Assembly: GCF_013385175.1 (NCBI RefSeq)
Contig: NZ_JABZEO010000004.1
Coordinates: 62,001-126,000, forward strand
Reading direction: 5' to 3'
Length of the DNA: 64,000 bases
Source: Allochromatium humboldtianum
Lineage (GTDB): Bacteria > Pseudomonadota > Gammaproteobacteria > Chromatiales > Chromatiaceae
A program made the position numbers and the translations under genes. Below, piece after piece: positions 63,547 to 64,000 of this stretch (positions are counted from its first letter, which is position 1; the number at the start of each line of letters is the position of its first letter). The notes beneath the pieces are model-generated. The model saw only the letters and a program-made list of their open reading frames with translations. It searched no databases and was not told the DNA's origin.

Positions 63547-64000
63547 TCAACCCTTCGAGCGGTTGGGATTGGTGAACCGCTCGTTCAGGGTCTGGATATA
63601 ACTCTCACAGCTCTGCAAGACCTCGTCGAGTTCGGTGCGCGTCTTGCGGCCCCAGCCGAACGGACGACCCAGGATCACGGGTCGCCAGAAGCGGGTGTTG
63701 TTCTTGAAGGCGGCGACGACGTTGCCGGGCGGATTGATTTTCTCGACCCGCTTGCGCAGCCAGTGCATCAGACTGAGCGCGGCCAGATGCCGAATCGCGA
63801 AGTGGATCAGGATCGCCAGCACCAGCAGGGCGCCTTCCAGGCCCATCACACCCCAGGGGATGCTCTTGACCAGTTCCAGCCATTCGGCGTGATAGGTCAT
63901 GCCCTGCCAGTGGTTGGCCTGGAGGCTCCAGGTCATGAAGCCGGCGACGGCGCCGATCAGCAGCACGGATTCTGTGACCAGGGTCCGCCGGCGCCAGCGG
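63547..64000 (-). CDS. Membrane protein, C-terminal part (runs off window)
   Basis: The frame is open from the stop at 63547 to base 64000 with no stop, so the gene continues beyond the window; a GTG at 63966 is only an internal codon candidate. The visible 150 residues hold two membrane helices (LLIGAVAGFMTWSL and GALLVLAILIHFAIRHLAAL) followed by a basic cytoplasmic tail (KRVEKINPPGNVV, NNTRFWRPVILGRPFGWGRKTR) and an acidic-basic end (LNERFTNPNRSKG). I do not recognise the family. It precedes nadA on the same strand. Confidence 0.7.
   Translation of the reverse strand, partial: RWRRRTLVTESVLLIGAVAGFMTWSLQANHWQGMTYHAEWLELVKSIPWGVMGLEGALLVLAILIHFAIRHLAALSLMHWLRKRVEKINPPGNVVAAFKNNTRFWRPVILGRPFGWGRKTRTELDEVLQSCESYIQTLNERFTNPNRSKG

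Noticed and set aside
1-64000. tRNA, rRNA, CRISPR arrays and transposase genes
   Set aside because: No clover-leaf consensus, rRNA segment, regular repeat-spacer pattern or transposase-like protein was noticed; tRNAscan and CRISPR tools would be needed to be certain.

Overview
The window looks like chromosomal DNA of a purple sulfur gammaproteobacterium of the family Chromatiaceae, close to Allochromatium. The evidence is high G+C, the flavocytochrome c sulfide dehydrogenase genes fccA and fccB (haem, FAD and disulfide cysteines sit where I recall them in Allochromatium vinosum), typical gammaproteobacterial gene order (cutA-dsbD, aroQ-accB-accC), and a large cobalamin set expected of a bacteriochlorophyll-making phototroph. 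The organism call is inference; no database was searched. I saw no tRNA, rRNA, CRISPR array or intact insertion sequence, and no stretch over about 300 bases lacks a gene.

Layout. 0-0.7 kb: the start of a Mrp/Mnh-type antiporter subunit A, cut by the window edge. 0.9-13.6 kb: housekeeping and stress genes (UspE-like protein, MscK-like channel, argA, gpmI, thyA, sohB, a membrane J-domain protein, PilZ, fxsA). 13.7-21.3 kb: cutA, a dsbD with a doubled N-terminal domain, a TlpA-like thioredoxin, aroQ, accB, accC, then a phosphodiester glycosidase-like gene overlapping a NERD-domain gene.

21.3-51.3 kb: cobalamin genes (cobE, cobB, cobL, cobH, a cobI-cobJ fusion, cobK, a two-gene CobZ, cobM, cbiZ, cbiB) broken up by accessory genes: two CNNM/CorC-type transporters, a hicAB module, a cytochrome b561, two cyclic-di-GMP proteins and a copper ATPase. 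Most striking is 25.86-32.19 kb. There a frameshifted hicB relic, a 1539-residue superfamily 1 helicase fused to a PD-(D/E)XK-type nuclease, a class II Fic protein and a decayed piece of the phosphodiester glycosidase gene lie side by side. This looks like an acquired defence-type island and is the best candidate for an undescribed system.

51.4-58.5 kb: a lipoprotein, a membrane protein, mpl, ubiX, a structured non-coding element ending in a strong terminator, tmcA, and an isoaspartyl methyltransferase with a signal peptide. 58.6-62.3 kb: tetraheme cytochrome, ankyrin protein, fccA, fccB, a sulfide-oxidation and electron-transfer block on the minus strand. 62.4-64 kb: nadA and the end of an unrecognised membrane protein.

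How the genes work together: CobI, CobZ, CobJ, CobM, CobK, CobL, CobH, CobB and CbiB cover much of corrin-ring construction and CbiZ adds salvage. FccAB oxidises sulfide in the periplasm, and the tetraheme protein may link it to membrane electron carriers.
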